From: an uncultured Burkholderiales bacterium | GTDB lineage: Bacteria; Pseudomonadota; Gammaproteobacteria; Burkholderiales; Burkholderiaceae_D | Reading direction: 5' to 3' | Length of the DNA: 12,972 bases | NCBI GenBank assembly: GCA_903904635.1 | Contig: CAIVDH010000362.1 | Location: forward strand, 1 to 12,972 | Shown: positions 1-7,799 of the stretch, in pieces | Position numbering within the stretch: position 1 is the first letter of the stretch | Layout: the number at the start of each line of letters is the position of its first letter | Made by a program: the position numbers and the translations under genes | Notes under the pieces: model-generated | Told to the model about the DNA's origin: nothing | The model's database searches: none | Seen by the model: the letters and a program-made list of their open reading frames with translations, nothing else

Positions 1-348
1 GATTTTGTATTTGGATGCAAATTCTTGGATGTTAGAGGGTGAATCGATGCCAATGCCAATAATTTGCAGGTTTTTAGCCGCCATCTCAGTTTGCAGTGCA
101 TCTAATTCCGGCATTTCTGCAACGCAAGGTGGGCACCAGGTTGCCCAAAAATTAACCAATAAGGTTTTTCCTTGCCACTCGGTCAATGCATGTGACTGAT
201 TCTTTGCGTCTGGAAGGGTGCTGGCCATTAGCGCGGCTACGGCGGCATTGGTCGGTTGGGTTGGTGTAAACTTTTTAAGGCCAAAATAGGCGCCGATAGA
301 AGCAAATAGAATGGCGATAAATACAAATAATAGTGTTAGTCGTTTCAT
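1..348 (-). CDS. TlpA-type membrane-anchored thioredoxin-fold protein (3' end beyond window)
   Basis: This is a periplasmic thiol:disulfide reductase of the TlpA/ResA type, probably keeping partner cysteines reduced, for example in cytochrome c maturation (the partner is inferred). Reading the minus strand from the ATG at 348 gives 116 residues before the left edge cuts the gene. Residues 1-24 (MKRLTLLFVFIAILFASIGA onward) are a basic start followed by a hydrophobic segment, so a signal anchor or uncleaved signal peptide. The core has VNFWATWCPPC at residues 65-75, with redox cysteines C72 and C75, followed by VAEMPEL, which is characteristic of the family. The C-terminal half of the fold, including the cis-proline, lies outside the window. 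The start overlaps the stop of the upstream gene as ATGA, so the two are probably translationally coupled. The family call is secure, the exact substrate is not. Confidence 0.9.
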   Translation of the reverse strand, partial: MKRLTLLFVFIAILFASIGAYFGLKKFTPTQPTNAAVAALMASTLPDAKNQSHALTEWQGKTLLVNFWATWCPPCVAEMPELDALQTEMAAKNLQIIGIGIDSPSNIQEFASKYKI

Positions 349-959
349 TTAGTGTCACTTTCTGCCATCAGGGCGCGTAAAGCGTTCATGCTGAGTATAT
401 CCATAGTGCGACCGGCAGCATTTTTAGATCCGCCTCGCTGATCATCGAGCTCATAAAGTATTAAGTGCACACCTTCATGTTTCCACATGAAAGACAAGGT
501 CTCAACCATACGATCAGGATGGCGAAAATGCGGTGTTTCGGTCACGACGTAGTCTATGCCGGCGTTAAGTAAAAAAACGGCAACATCTTTGCTGCTCTCG
601 GAAAATAACTGCAAATAAATATCCGAGTGTTCACCTGCAGTGCCATTTGCGACGGCACCAGTCAGGCAGGGCTGAAAGACAGCAAATTTTTCCATTAAAT
701 CCAGTGCCAACTGCCGCAGCTGTGAGAGGCGCTGGATTTGTTCGTCACCCATAAAGAGTGCCTGATATTGTCGAACTTCTGATTCTATTTGTGCATTATC
801 GGGCAGTATGTCACCCCGCACTTTACTGTTGCCAAGTATGAGTTTGGCGGCTTTGCGTTTGGCGCTGCCGTAGTCAGCGCCTTCTTCGGCAATCATGCGT
901 GCTGCGGCAATGGCAATCTCTGTGCGTAACAGTTCGGCGTCGCCTGGATAATTAATCAT
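345..959 (-). CDS. uncharacterised protein with a degenerate nucleotidyltransferase-like motif
   Basis: I do not recognise a named gene. The 204-residue product has no signal peptide or membrane segment and is probably cytoplasmic. Residues 10-95 look mainly helical and charged. At residues 101-119 it reads GAVANGTAGEHSDIYLQLF, which resembles the G-S-x-A-x-G...S-D-I-D-L signature of minimal nucleotidyltransferases. The first metal-binding aspartate (D113) is present but the second position is tyrosine (Y115). The fold assignment is my inference, and the change suggests an inactive or altered enzyme. The C-terminal part (residues 131-171: YVVTET, HLILYELDD) alternates strand-like and polar segments, consistent with an alpha/beta fold. 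It overlaps the tlpA-like gene by 4 nt (ATGA) and is divergent from mpl. No clear Shine-Dalgarno precedes the ATG at 959. The coding call is strong, the function is unknown. Confidence 0.85.
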   Translation of the reverse strand: MINYPGDAELLRTEIAIAAARMIAEEGADYGSAKRKAAKLILGNSKVRGDILPDNAQIESEVRQYQALFMGDEQIQRLSQLRQLALDLMEKFAVFQPCLTGAVANGTAGEHSDIYLQLFSESSKDVAVFLLNAGIDYVVTETPHFRHPDRMVETLSFMWKHEGVHLILYELDDQRGGSKNAAGRTMDILSMNALRALMAESDTK

Positions 960-1157
960 GTGAAATTATGGGTGTTGAGTTGCGCTTGAGCGCTAAATTT
1001 GCCCAAGCCTGTTATCTGTTGTGACTTTATGCAAGCTCGACAAGATTTGCATCATGCGCGAAGTCTGGCTAGCTAGTATGACAAATTGCGCGATGTAGCG
1101 CGGTTTACGTGGCGTGGGTCAGGTAAAATCCGATGGTTCCCAAAACCTGATTCTACA
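960..1157. other. divergent intergenic region between the minus-strand pair and mpl
   Basis: These 198 nt separate two divergent transcription units, so promoters in both directions are expected. The clearest element is a TAAAAT at 1124-1129 facing mpl, without a convincing -35 at normal spacing. A short inverted repeat GCGC-GATGTA-GCGC lies at about 1088-1101. I see no RNA gene, and the in-frame extension of mpl through this region has no family support. Confidence 0.4.
1124..1129 (+). promoter_or_regulatory. possible -10 box for mpl
   Basis: TAAAAT matches five of six positions of the sigma-70 -10 consensus and sits 28 nt before the mpl ATG, giving a short leader. No good TTGACA-like box lies 16-18 nt upstream, so this is only a candidate. 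Confidence 0.3.
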
Positions 1158-2552
1158 ATGCATATCCACATACTTGGCATTTGCGGCACCTTCATGGGTG
1201 GCCTCGCAGTGCTGGCCAAAGAAGCCGGGCATAAAGTTACCGGCTGCGATGCCAACGTCTACCCCCCCATGAGCACGCAATTGCGAGCGCAGGGCATAGA
1301 GCTCATAGAGGGCTTTAATCCTGAGCAACTCAGTTTGCAGCCAGATCTTTTTGTCATTGGTAATGTGGTTTCACGCGGTAATCCGCTAATAGAAGCGATT
1401 TTGAATCGCGGCCTGCCTTATGTTTCCGGTCCGCAGTGGATAGGTGAACATATATTGCAGGGCAAATGGGTGCTGGCAGTCGCCGGTACGCACGGCAAGA
1501 CCACAACTTCATCCATGCTGGCCTGGATACTTGAAGATGCCGGTTATCAGCCGGGCTTTCTCATCGGTGGCGTACCCATGAATTTTGGTATCTCGGCACG
1601 CTTGAGCGGTGGTGCGGGCGATGCACCGTTTTTTGTGATTGAGGCTGATGAATACGATACGGCTTTTTTTGACAAGCGCAGCAAGTTTGTTCACTACAGG
1701 CCACGCACAGTCATATTAAATAATCTTGAATATGATCATGCGGATATTTTCCCCGATCTAGCCGCAATCGAGACGCAGTTTCATCATTTGGTGCGCACTG
1801 TGCCGCAGCTGGGACGGCTGGTTATGAATGGACGTGAAGAATCGCTGCGGCGCGTGATTGCGCGCGGCTGCTGGAGCGAGACTGAATGGTTCGGTGGAGA
1901 TGTGAATGAAGGGGCTGGCTGGTCTGTGCGTGAGCATGCAGATGGCGGATTTGATGTCATCTTCAATGGCGAAATGCAAGGCGTGGTGAGCTGGTCCTTA
2001 TCGGGCGAACATAATCGCTTGAACGCCATCGCGGCAATTGCTGCAGCTCGTCATGCGGGCGTCAAGCCTGAGCAGGCCATAGAATCTTTATCCCGTTTTG
2101 AAAACGTCAAGCGTCGTATGGAAACGCGCGGCGTGGTTAACGGCATTACCGTGATTGATGATTTTGCGCATCATCCGACTGCAATTGCTACTACTGTTGC
2201 CGGATTGCGTAAGCAAGTTGGTGCGGCACGCATACTCGCAGTGCTTGAGCCACGTTCCAATACGATGAAACTGGGCACCATGAAAGATGCCTTGCCCGGT
2301 AGTTTGGCAGCAGCAGATCTGGTGTTTGGTTACGGTGCAAAAGGTACTGGCAAAGACGCATTGGGTTGGGATTTGGGCGCCGCATTAGCGCCCTTGGGCA
2401 AGCGGGCGAGTGTGCATGATGATTTGTCTGAATTAGTGGCCGCAGTGGTTGCAGCGGCCAAGCCGGGCGACACGATATTGGCAATGAGTAATGGTGGTTT
2501 TGGTGGCGTGCATCAAAAGCTGCTGGACGCGCTGCAAGCAGCAGTCCATTAG
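1158..2552 (+). CDS. mpl: UDP-N-acetylmuramate:L-alanyl-gamma-D-glutamyl-meso-diaminopimelate ligase
   Basis: Mpl reattaches the recycled murein tripeptide L-Ala-gamma-D-Glu-mesoDAP to UDP-MurNAc with ATP, in the cytoplasm, so that old wall peptide re-enters peptidoglycan synthesis. The N-terminus MHIHILGICGTFMGGLAVLA is almost the known Mpl start, which fixes the ATG at 1158; the upstream in-frame extension from 1086 is unsupported. Of 464 residues, the Mur-ligase P-loop GTHGKTTT is at 110-117, the central EADEYDTAFFDKRSKF block starts at 162, GEHNRLNA is at 283-290, and the C-terminal domain carries FENVKRRME at 314-322 and DDFAHHPT at 334-341. Length agrees with E. coli Mpl (about 457). 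It starts the plus-strand run and the next gene follows after 10 nt. MurC is the related alternative, but the GICGTFMGGLA start favours Mpl. Confidence 0.97.
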   Translation: MHIHILGICGTFMGGLAVLAKEAGHKVTGCDANVYPPMSTQLRAQGIELIEGFNPEQLSLQPDLFVIGNVVSRGNPLIEAILNRGLPYVSGPQWIGEHILQGKWVLAVAGTHGKTTTSSMLAWILEDAGYQPGFLIGGVPMNFGISARLSGGAGDAPFFVIEADEYDTAFFDKRSKFVHYRPRTVILNNLEYDHADIFPDLAAIETQFHHLVRTVPQLGRLVMNGREESLRRVIARGCWSETEWFGGDVNEGAGWSVREHADGGFDVIFNGEMQGVVSWSLSGEHNRLNAIAAIAAARHAGVKPEQAIESLSRFENVKRRMETRGVVNGITVIDDFAHHPTAIATTVAGLRKQVGAARILAVLEPRSNTMKLGTMKDALPGSLAAADLVFGYGAKGTGKDALGWDLGAALAPLGKRASVHDDLSELVAAVVAAAKPGDTILAMSNGGFGGVHQKLLDALQAAVH

Positions 2553-2562
2553 CGGCGGTTGC

Positions 2563-3129
2563 ATGATTCTTTACTTGCATGGTTTTCGGTCTTCACCTGA
2601 TTCATTTAAAGCGCGCATGATGCGTGCGCATATGGAAGCATGTGGCAAAGCGGCGCAATTCATTTGTCCGCAATTGCCGGCTTCACCTGCGGCAGCCATG
2701 AAGCTGGCGCAAAATTTGATCGCAGAGTTTGATGCGTCGCAGCTGGCGTTGGTGGGCTCTTCTCTAGGCGGCTACTACGCAACGGCATTGGCCGAGCAAT
2801 TGGGATGTCGTGCTGTTTTACTTAATCCAGCTGTCACACCCGCGCGCGAGTTGGAAAATCATGTGGGTGCGACTACGGCATGGCACTCGGATGAAGAATT
2901 TGAATTCAAGACCGAATACATCGCAGAATTGGAAGCACTTGCAGTATCTCGCATCACCAGACCGGAACGCTATTTTCTGCTGGCGGCAACGGGCGATGAA
3001 GTACTGGACTGGCATCAAATGACTAATCACTACGCTGGCACACGCCAGCAAGTAATTGAAGGCAGCGATCATGGGCTTTCAGATTTTGACAAATACATAG
3101 ATGCAGTTATTGAATTTTGTGAAATTTAA
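2563..3129 (+). CDS. YqiA-like alpha/beta-hydrolase (esterase)
   Basis: This is a small cytoplasmic serine esterase of the YqiA/UPF0227-like group, with 188 residues against about 193 in E. coli YqiA. The physiological substrate is not known. The N-terminus MILYLHGFRSSP provides the oxyanion-hole HGF motif. The nucleophile elbow G-S-S-L-G at 65-69 makes S67 the nucleophile. D145 (in TGDEVLDW) and H170 (in GSDHGLSDF) complete the triad. I chose the ATG at 2563 because the family begins with the first beta strand directly before HGF; the longer in-frame start at 2491 lies inside mpl. It follows the mpl stop by 10 nt, so co-transcription is likely. Nothing in the sequence ties it directly to murein recycling. 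Confidence 0.92.
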   Translation: MILYLHGFRSSPDSFKARMMRAHMEACGKAAQFICPQLPASPAAAMKLAQNLIAEFDASQLALVGSSLGGYYATALAEQLGCRAVLLNPAVTPARELENHVGATTAWHSDEEFEFKTEYIAELEALAVSRITRPERYFLLAATGDEVLDWHQMTNHYAGTRQQVIEGSDHGLSDFDKYIDAVIEFCEI

Positions 3130-3184
3130 TAGCCGTATTTTTTCCTAAAAAAAATAGCAACTTGTTTAGCAAGCACACTACGTA

Positions 3185-5215
3185 ATGAATTTATTTTTTG
3201 AAGAGTCGGGTGATTTTAAAGTGGGTAGCGTGCTCTCGCAGCAGGGTGAGGCCTATCAGGTCGAGACACCTTCAGGCAAGCGCGCCAAGGTGCGCGCGCG
3301 CGATGTGCTGCTGCAATTTGCTACGCCATCGCCATCGGAATTAATGTCGCAGGCGAATGAGCTTGCCAAGGACATGGACACGGCATTTCTTTGGGAAGTG
3401 GCCGGCGAGACTGAATTTGATTTCACAGCATTGGGCGCCGAATATTTTGGCCATGCACCGGCACCGCAGGAAGCGGCAGCGTTACTCATCAAGCTGGCCA
3501 CTGCGCCAATTTATTTTTATAAAAAAGGTAAGGGCCGATACAAGGCCGCACCTGAAGCTTCATTGCAGGCAGCATTGGCCGGTCTGGAAAAGAAAAAACA
3601 GCAGGCGCTGATTCAGGCTGGCTATGTAGAACAGTTAAAGGCGGGGCAGTTGCCGGAAGTGATGCGACCGATTGTGCATCAGCTACTTTTTAAGCCTGAT
3701 AAAAATTCGATTGAATATAAAGCCATGGATGCAGCTTGCACGCTGCTGCAAACTAATCCGCAAAGACTCATGCTTGCAGTCGGTGGGCTCACTGGCACTT
3801 TGCAGTTGCATGCAGCAAAATTTTTGTTCGAGCAGTTTCCTAAAGGGACAGGCTTTCCATCCATACCTCTGCCTGATGCGCCTGCGCTGCCGCTGGCAAA
3901 AGTTCAGGCGTTTTCAATTGATGATGTCACCACAACAGAAATTGATGACGCTTTTTCAGTGCAGCTGAATGAAGATGGCACGATCTGTATTGGCATACAT
4001 ATAGCTGCACCAGCGCTCGGCATTACACGTGACGATGCTGCTGATGCGCTTGCGCGTGCGCGCATGAGTACCGTGTATATGCCGGGTGACAAAATCACCA
4101 TGTTGCCCGATGCATTAGTTGAACGTTTTACCTTGGCCGCCGGCACGGCACGTCCAGCGCTGTCGCTCTACGCCACACTCGATATGACAGATTGGTCTGT
4201 AATCAGCATGGAGACGGTGGCCGAGTCTGTGCCTATCTCTGCGAATTTGCGGCACAACGATCTTGATGCATTAGTGACCCTGGAAAATCTGCAAGCCGGT
4301 GCGGGCGACTATCCCTACAAAGACGAGATCTCGCATTTGTGGCAATGGGCGCAAGTGCTGGAGCAGGGGCGCATGACCAAACGCGAAAGCTTTGGTCTCA
4401 AACCGGAGCAGGCCAATCGGGTGGATTTTAATTTTTATGTTGAGCAGGATGTTGTCACTATCACGCGCAGAAAGCGTGGTGCGCCACTCGATAAAATTGT
4501 TGCTGAGCTGATGATTTTTGCAAACAGTAACTGGGGCAAATTAATGCATGAGCATGGTGTGCCCGGCATTTATCGCACACAAGGCGCTGGTAATGGATGG
4601 GCTGCACGCATGCAAGTGCGCATGCAGACACAGGCCGCGCCACATCAAGGTCTGGGTGTGGATCAATATGCGTGGAGCACGTCGCCGCTGCGTCGTTATA
4701 CTGACCTGGTCAATCAGTGGCAAATTATGGCTTGCATCAAACATGGCATTACCGCTCCACTTGTTGCGCCGTTCAAGCCCAAAGATGCGGATTTGTTTGC
4801 GATCGTCTCCGCCTTTGATGGTACCTATGCGGCGTATGCTGATTTTCAAAATACGATGGAGCGTTACTGGTGTTTGCGGTGGCTGACACAAGAATCAATC
4901 CGTGTTGTCGATGCGGTGGTGTTGAAAGATGAAGTGCTGCGCTTAACGGATATACCTCTGGTCATACAAATGCCGGGGCTGCAGTCGCTGGGGCGCGGAG
5001 CGCAGGTCAAGTTAGAGCTGTTGCATTGGGATGAAGTTGATCTTTCGGTGCAGGCGCGTTTGCTGGAAGTAGTCGCTACACCATTGCAGGTTTCTGAAAC
5101 TGAGACGGAAGTTGAGACTGAAGTCGAAGAAGAAACGTTGGTCGAGACGCCTGCAGTAGAAAACGCACAGCCGGAAAATAATCCTGCATTACCTGCTGCG
5201 GACAATTCCGAGTAA
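3185..5215 (+). CDS. RNB-domain exoribonuclease (RNase II/R family)
   Basis: A 676-residue 3'-5' exoribonuclease of the RNase II/R superfamily that should degrade single-stranded RNA to mononucleotides in the cytoplasm. The N-terminal part (about 1-60) resembles an OB or cold-shock-type RNA-binding region (SVLSQQGEAYQVETPSGKRAKV). The RNB core begins near residue 240 with SIDDVTTTEIDDAF: D246, D254 and D255 match three of the four metal-binding aspartates of RNase II, while the fourth position is glutamate (E252). LMIFANSNWGK at 442-452 and STSPLRRYTDLV at 498-509 match the conserved C-terminal RNB blocks that hold the RNA path. A possible short S1-like stretch (about 572-630) is followed by an acidic, glutamate-threonine-valine-rich tail (635-676). 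The preceding gene ends 55 nt upstream and the next begins 2 nt downstream. The choice between RNase II and RNase R naming is open. Confidence 0.93.
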   Translation: MNLFFEESGDFKVGSVLSQQGEAYQVETPSGKRAKVRARDVLLQFATPSPSELMSQANELAKDMDTAFLWEVAGETEFDFTALGAEYFGHAPAPQEAAALLIKLATAPIYFYKKGKGRYKAAPEASLQAALAGLEKKKQQALIQAGYVEQLKAGQLPEVMRPIVHQLLFKPDKNSIEYKAMDAACTLLQTNPQRLMLAVGGLTGTLQLHAAKFLFEQFPKGTGFPSIPLPDAPALPLAKVQAFSIDDVTTTEIDDAFSVQLNEDGTICIGIHIAAPALGITRDDAADALARARMSTVYMPGDKITMLPDALVERFTLAAGTARPALSLYATLDMTDWSVISMETVAESVPISANLRHNDLDALVTLENLQAGAGDYPYKDEISHLWQWAQVLEQGRMTKRESFGLKPEQANRVDFNFYVEQDVVTITRRKRGAPLDKIVAELMIFANSNWGKLMHEHGVPGIYRTQGAGNGWAARMQVRMQTQAAPHQGLGVDQYAWSTSPLRRYTDLVNQWQIMACIKHGITAPLVAPFKPKDADLFAIVSAFDGTYAAYADFQNTMERYWCLRWLTQESIRVVDAVVLKDEVLRLTDIPLVIQMPGLQSLGRGAQVKLELLHWDEVDLSVQARLLEVVATPLQVSETETEVETEVEEETLVETPAVENAQPENNPALPAADNSE

Positions 5216-5217
5216 TC

Positions 5218-6111
5218 ATGACGCGGGTCACGCACAGTCGCTTGATGCCTATTGCCATAGGCATTTCGTTTTTTATACATGCGATCGTGCTGACATTGGA
5301 ATTCAAGTTTCCGGAGAGTCTGCACTTTAAGCCGCTCGATCCGGCACTTGAGATCATTCTCGTTAATGCCAGCCATGATAAGGCGCCACCAAATCCGGAT
5401 GCGTTAGCACAGGCGAATCTGAGTGGCGGTGGCAATGCAGAATCAGGACGTGCAAAATCGCCTTTGCCTGATCTGAAAAAATCTGTAGACGGTAATGCAC
5501 TGGAGGCGCGGCGGCGTCGTATTGCCGAGCTTGAGCAAATACAAAATCGGGTGATTGCGCAAATGGAGAGTAAGACTGCGCAGCGCTCACCACAACGGTC
5601 GGACAAAATTATTCCGCAAACGGCTGAGGCTTCAGTCAATAAGTCGCCGCAAGAAGAGGCGCTGGCTATAGCCCGGCGCGAAGCAGAAATTTCGCAGCGT
5701 ATTGAAGATTACAATAAGCGGCCTATTAAAACCCAGATCACGCCGAGCACGCGCGCAGTCTCCTATGCGATGTATTACACTGCCGTGCAAAAGCGTGTGG
5801 AGCAAACCGGGACTCTGCACTTCCCGCAGAAAAACGGCAAAAAAATTTATGGTGATCTGGTGGTGTACATCCCCATATTTCAGGATGGATCAATTTATAT
5901 GCGCGAAGGCGGTCCTCGTGTAGAGCGCAGCTCCGGTAATGCAGAGCTAGACAACGCCGCTTTGGCGATAGTTAGACGTGCCGCACCATTTGGACAATTC
6001 CCCTCTGAGCTCACCGCTGGTGCGAAGTCGCATGTATGGGAAATAGTGACGCGGTTTTCTTTTGCGCGTGACGATACGCTGAGCACCAGTTTTGCGAAGG
6101 AGTCGAATTAA
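5218..6111 (+). CDS. orphan TonB-family energy-transducer-like protein
   Basis: A 297-residue inner-membrane protein with its bulk in the periplasm. A single N-terminal transmembrane helix (about 10-28) contains S17 and H21 in the SxxxH arrangement that TonB uses to contact ExbB/ExbD, suggesting it can be energised by the proton motive force. The middle part (about 95-165) is charged, helical and probably coiled (ARRRRIAELEQIQNRVIAQM), in place of TonB's proline-rich spacer. Residues 188-282 are a TonB C-terminal domain, with strands YGDLVVYIPIFQDGSI and the LDNAALAIVRRAAPFGQFP helix-strand block. No exbB, exbD or outer-membrane receptor is present in the window. It starts 2 nt after the nuclease stop, and its stop codon shares one base with the aroE start (TAATG). 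Its partner is unknown. Confidence 0.88.
   Translation: MTRVTHSRLMPIAIGISFFIHAIVLTLEFKFPESLHFKPLDPALEIILVNASHDKAPPNPDALAQANLSGGGNAESGRAKSPLPDLKKSVDGNALEARRRRIAELEQIQNRVIAQMESKTAQRSPQRSDKIIPQTAEASVNKSPQEEALAIARREAEISQRIEDYNKRPIKTQITPSTRAVSYAMYYTAVQKRVEQTGTLHFPQKNGKKIYGDLVVYIPIFQDGSIYMREGGPRVERSSGNAELDNAALAIVRRAAPFGQFPSELTAGAKSHVWEIVTRFSFARDDTLSTSFAKESN
6097..6102 (+). promoter_or_regulatory. Shine-Dalgarno of aroE inside the tonB-like gene
   Basis: AAGGAG lies 8 nt before the aroE ATG and is embedded in the last codons of the tonB-like gene. It is the strongest ribosome-binding site in the six-gene run and supports the ATG at 6111 together with the TAATG overlap. Confidence 0.75.
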
Positions 6112-6944
6112 TGTCTGCCATAGATCAGTATGTCGTCATCGGCAATCCGATTGCGCACAGCAAATCGCCTGCAATTCATGCGCAATTCGCTGCACAAACA
6201 CAGCAGGCAATAAGTTATGAGCGGATGCTCGCGCCTCTCGATGATTTTGCAGGGGCCGTAAAAAAATTCATACGCGATGGTGGTCGCGGTGCAAATGTAA
6301 CAGTGCCATTCAAGCTTGAAGCTTATCGATATGCCACTAAACTCACGCCACGTGCCCGAGCAGCAGGCGCTGTCAATACATTGAAATTTGAAGCAGACCA
6401 TATTTTGGGTGACAACACCGATGGTGTCGGATTGGTGCGTGATATTGTTTATAACGCGGGCATAGAGTTGGCCGGTCGCCGTATTTTATTGTTGGGTGCA
6501 GGTGGCGCTGCGCGTGGCGTGATCTTGCCTATGTTGGCTGAACATCCGGCCGAGCTGGTTATTGCGAACCGGACTGCCGCGCGCGCGCATGAATTGGCCG
6601 CTGAGTTTACTAATCAGTCTGCGTCACTCGTTGCTAGTAATTTTACTGAGTTGTCCGGTCAGTTTGACATCATCATCAATGCGACATCAGCGAGTTTGTC
6701 AGCTGCGCTGCCGGATATTGCAAGTACATTGTTGGGCCGTCAGTCTTTTGTGTATGACATGATGTATGCCGCACAGCCCAGCGTATTCATGCAATGGGCT
6801 GCCGTGCAGGGTGCCACGGTGCGTGATGGCCTGGGCATGCTGGTCGAGCAGGCCGCAGAATCTTTTTTTCTGTGGCGCGGCGTGCGTCCGGACACAGGGC
6901 TAGTCTATGAGCTATTGCGCGCTCAATTATTGGATCAGCAATGA
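6111..6944 (+). CDS. aroE: shikimate dehydrogenase (NADP+)
   Basis: AroE reduces 3-dehydroshikimate to shikimate with NADPH in the cytoplasm, step four of aromatic amino acid and chorismate synthesis. The 277 residues match the usual length. GNPIAHSKSP at 11-20 carries the shikimate-binding serines S17 and S19. NVTVPFK at 62-68 holds the catalytic lysine K68, GDNTDG at 100-105 the catalytic aspartate D104, and GAGGAARG at 129-136 is the dinucleotide-binding loop, followed by the NADP phosphate-contacting NRT at 153-155. All key residues are present, so it should be active. It starts on the tonB-like stop (TAATG) and ends in an ATGA overlap with mtgA, so it is translationally linked on both sides. 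Confidence 0.97.
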   Translation: MSAIDQYVVIGNPIAHSKSPAIHAQFAAQTQQAISYERMLAPLDDFAGAVKKFIRDGGRGANVTVPFKLEAYRYATKLTPRARAAGAVNTLKFEADHILGDNTDGVGLVRDIVYNAGIELAGRRILLLGAGGAARGVILPMLAEHPAELVIANRTAARAHELAAEFTNQSASLVASNFTELSGQFDIIINATSASLSAALPDIASTLLGRQSFVYDMMYAAQPSVFMQWAAVQGATVRDGLGMLVEQAAESFFLWRGVRPDTGLVYELLRAQLLDQQ

Positions 6945-7630
6945 AGCGAAAATTAATTATTCTGCTTGTTGGATTGCCGCTAGCGGTGATCTTGCTGATA
7001 CAACTTTGGTATTTCCTGCATATCTGGTGGTGGGTTGATCATAATCCGACATCTACGGCTTTTATGCGCACGCAGCTAGAGCGTTTGCAGGCAAAAGATC
7101 CGAAAATCCGATTGCAGCATAAATGGGTGCCGTATAACCGTATATCTAATAATTTGAAGCGCGCCATCATCGCCTCTGAAGATGCGAATTTTGCCGAGCA
7201 TGAAGGTGTGGATTGGGAGGCATTGCAGAAAGCATATGAAAAGAACGCGAAAAAAGGCAAGATAGTTTCTGGAGGCTCTACGATTACGCAGCAACTGGCA
7301 AAGAATTTATTCTTGTCCGGTCAGCGCAGTTATTTACGCAAAATCGAAGAGATGATCATTACCTACATGCTTGAGCTGATGATGGACAAGCGTCGTATTT
7401 TTGAAATCTATCTCAATGTTGTCGAATGGGGTAATGGCGTATTTGGAGCTGAGGCTGCTTCCATGCGTTATTTTGGTCGGCCTGCAGCTAGTCTGGGGCC
7501 GCAAGAGGCGGCGCGACTGGCCGTGATGTTGCCTAATCCGCGTTATTTTGGCCGGAATCTTGATTCCAATTATTTAGGTCGCCGCACCAAGCTGATCATG
7601 CAGCGTATGAATGGAGCGGATTTGCCATAA
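6941..7630 (+). CDS. mtgA: monofunctional peptidoglycan glycosyltransferase
   Basis: MtgA polymerises lipid II into glycan strands on the periplasmic face of the inner membrane, without transpeptidase activity. The 229-residue protein has one N-terminal transmembrane helix (about 4-29) ending in the aromatic WYFLHIWWW stretch. The GT51 fold follows: AIIASEDANF at 75-84 with catalytic E80, GGSTITQQLAKNLFLS at 111-126, the RKIEEM segment at 133-138 and FEIYLNVVEWGNGVFGAEAA at 154-173. There is no penicillin-binding domain, so this is not a class A PBP. It overlaps aroE by 4 nt (ATGA) and closes the six-gene run. I see no clear intrinsic terminator directly after its stop, so read-through into the corA leader is possible. 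Confidence 0.96.
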   Translation: MKRKLIILLVGLPLAVILLIQLWYFLHIWWWVDHNPTSTAFMRTQLERLQAKDPKIRLQHKWVPYNRISNNLKRAIIASEDANFAEHEGVDWEALQKAYEKNAKKGKIVSGGSTITQQLAKNLFLSGQRSYLRKIEEMIITYMLELMMDKRRIFEIYLNVVEWGNGVFGAEAASMRYFGRPAASLGPQEAARLAVMLPNPRYFGRNLDSNYLGRRTKLIMQRMNGADLP

Positions 7631-7657
7631 ACGGACTGTTCTTTGCCGGATTCGCGC

Positions 7658-7686
7658 TTGCCTCATCCTGCCTATGAAAGTACACT
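7658..7686 (+). promoter_or_regulatory. candidate sigma-70 promoter for corA
   Basis: TTGCCT at 7658-7663 and TACACT at 7681-7686 are separated by 17 nt, each matching four of six consensus positions. Transcription would start near 7693 and give a leader of about 236 nt that begins just before the first hairpin. It is plausible but weak. Confidence 0.33.
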
Positions 7687-7799
7687 TGCGCTGTTTTTGT
7701 AACCGGAGACCCCACTTGGGTAGTCCCTTTTCTTATCACCAACCGTCTTCTGACGGCATCCGGTGAGATCGCGCTCCTCTTCCTATTTTTAGAGCGTCT

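Noticed and set aside
1086..1157. Longer N-terminus for mpl
   Set aside because: The extra 24 residues do not occur in Mpl, and MHIHILGICGTFMGG is the known family start. The possible -10 box also lies inside this stretch.
2191..2580. Open frame of 129 codons on the minus strand across the end of mpl
   Set aside because: Antisense to the conserved C-terminal domain of mpl, with unnatural composition rich in His, Pro and Arg.
5076..5639. Open frame of 187 codons on the minus strand across the nuclease and tonB-like genes
   Set aside because: It lies antisense to two well-supported genes, its product is rich in Ser, Cys and Arg without any family motif, and a second long frame (4864-5376) overlaps it in another phase. 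It is a shadow of the codon pattern.
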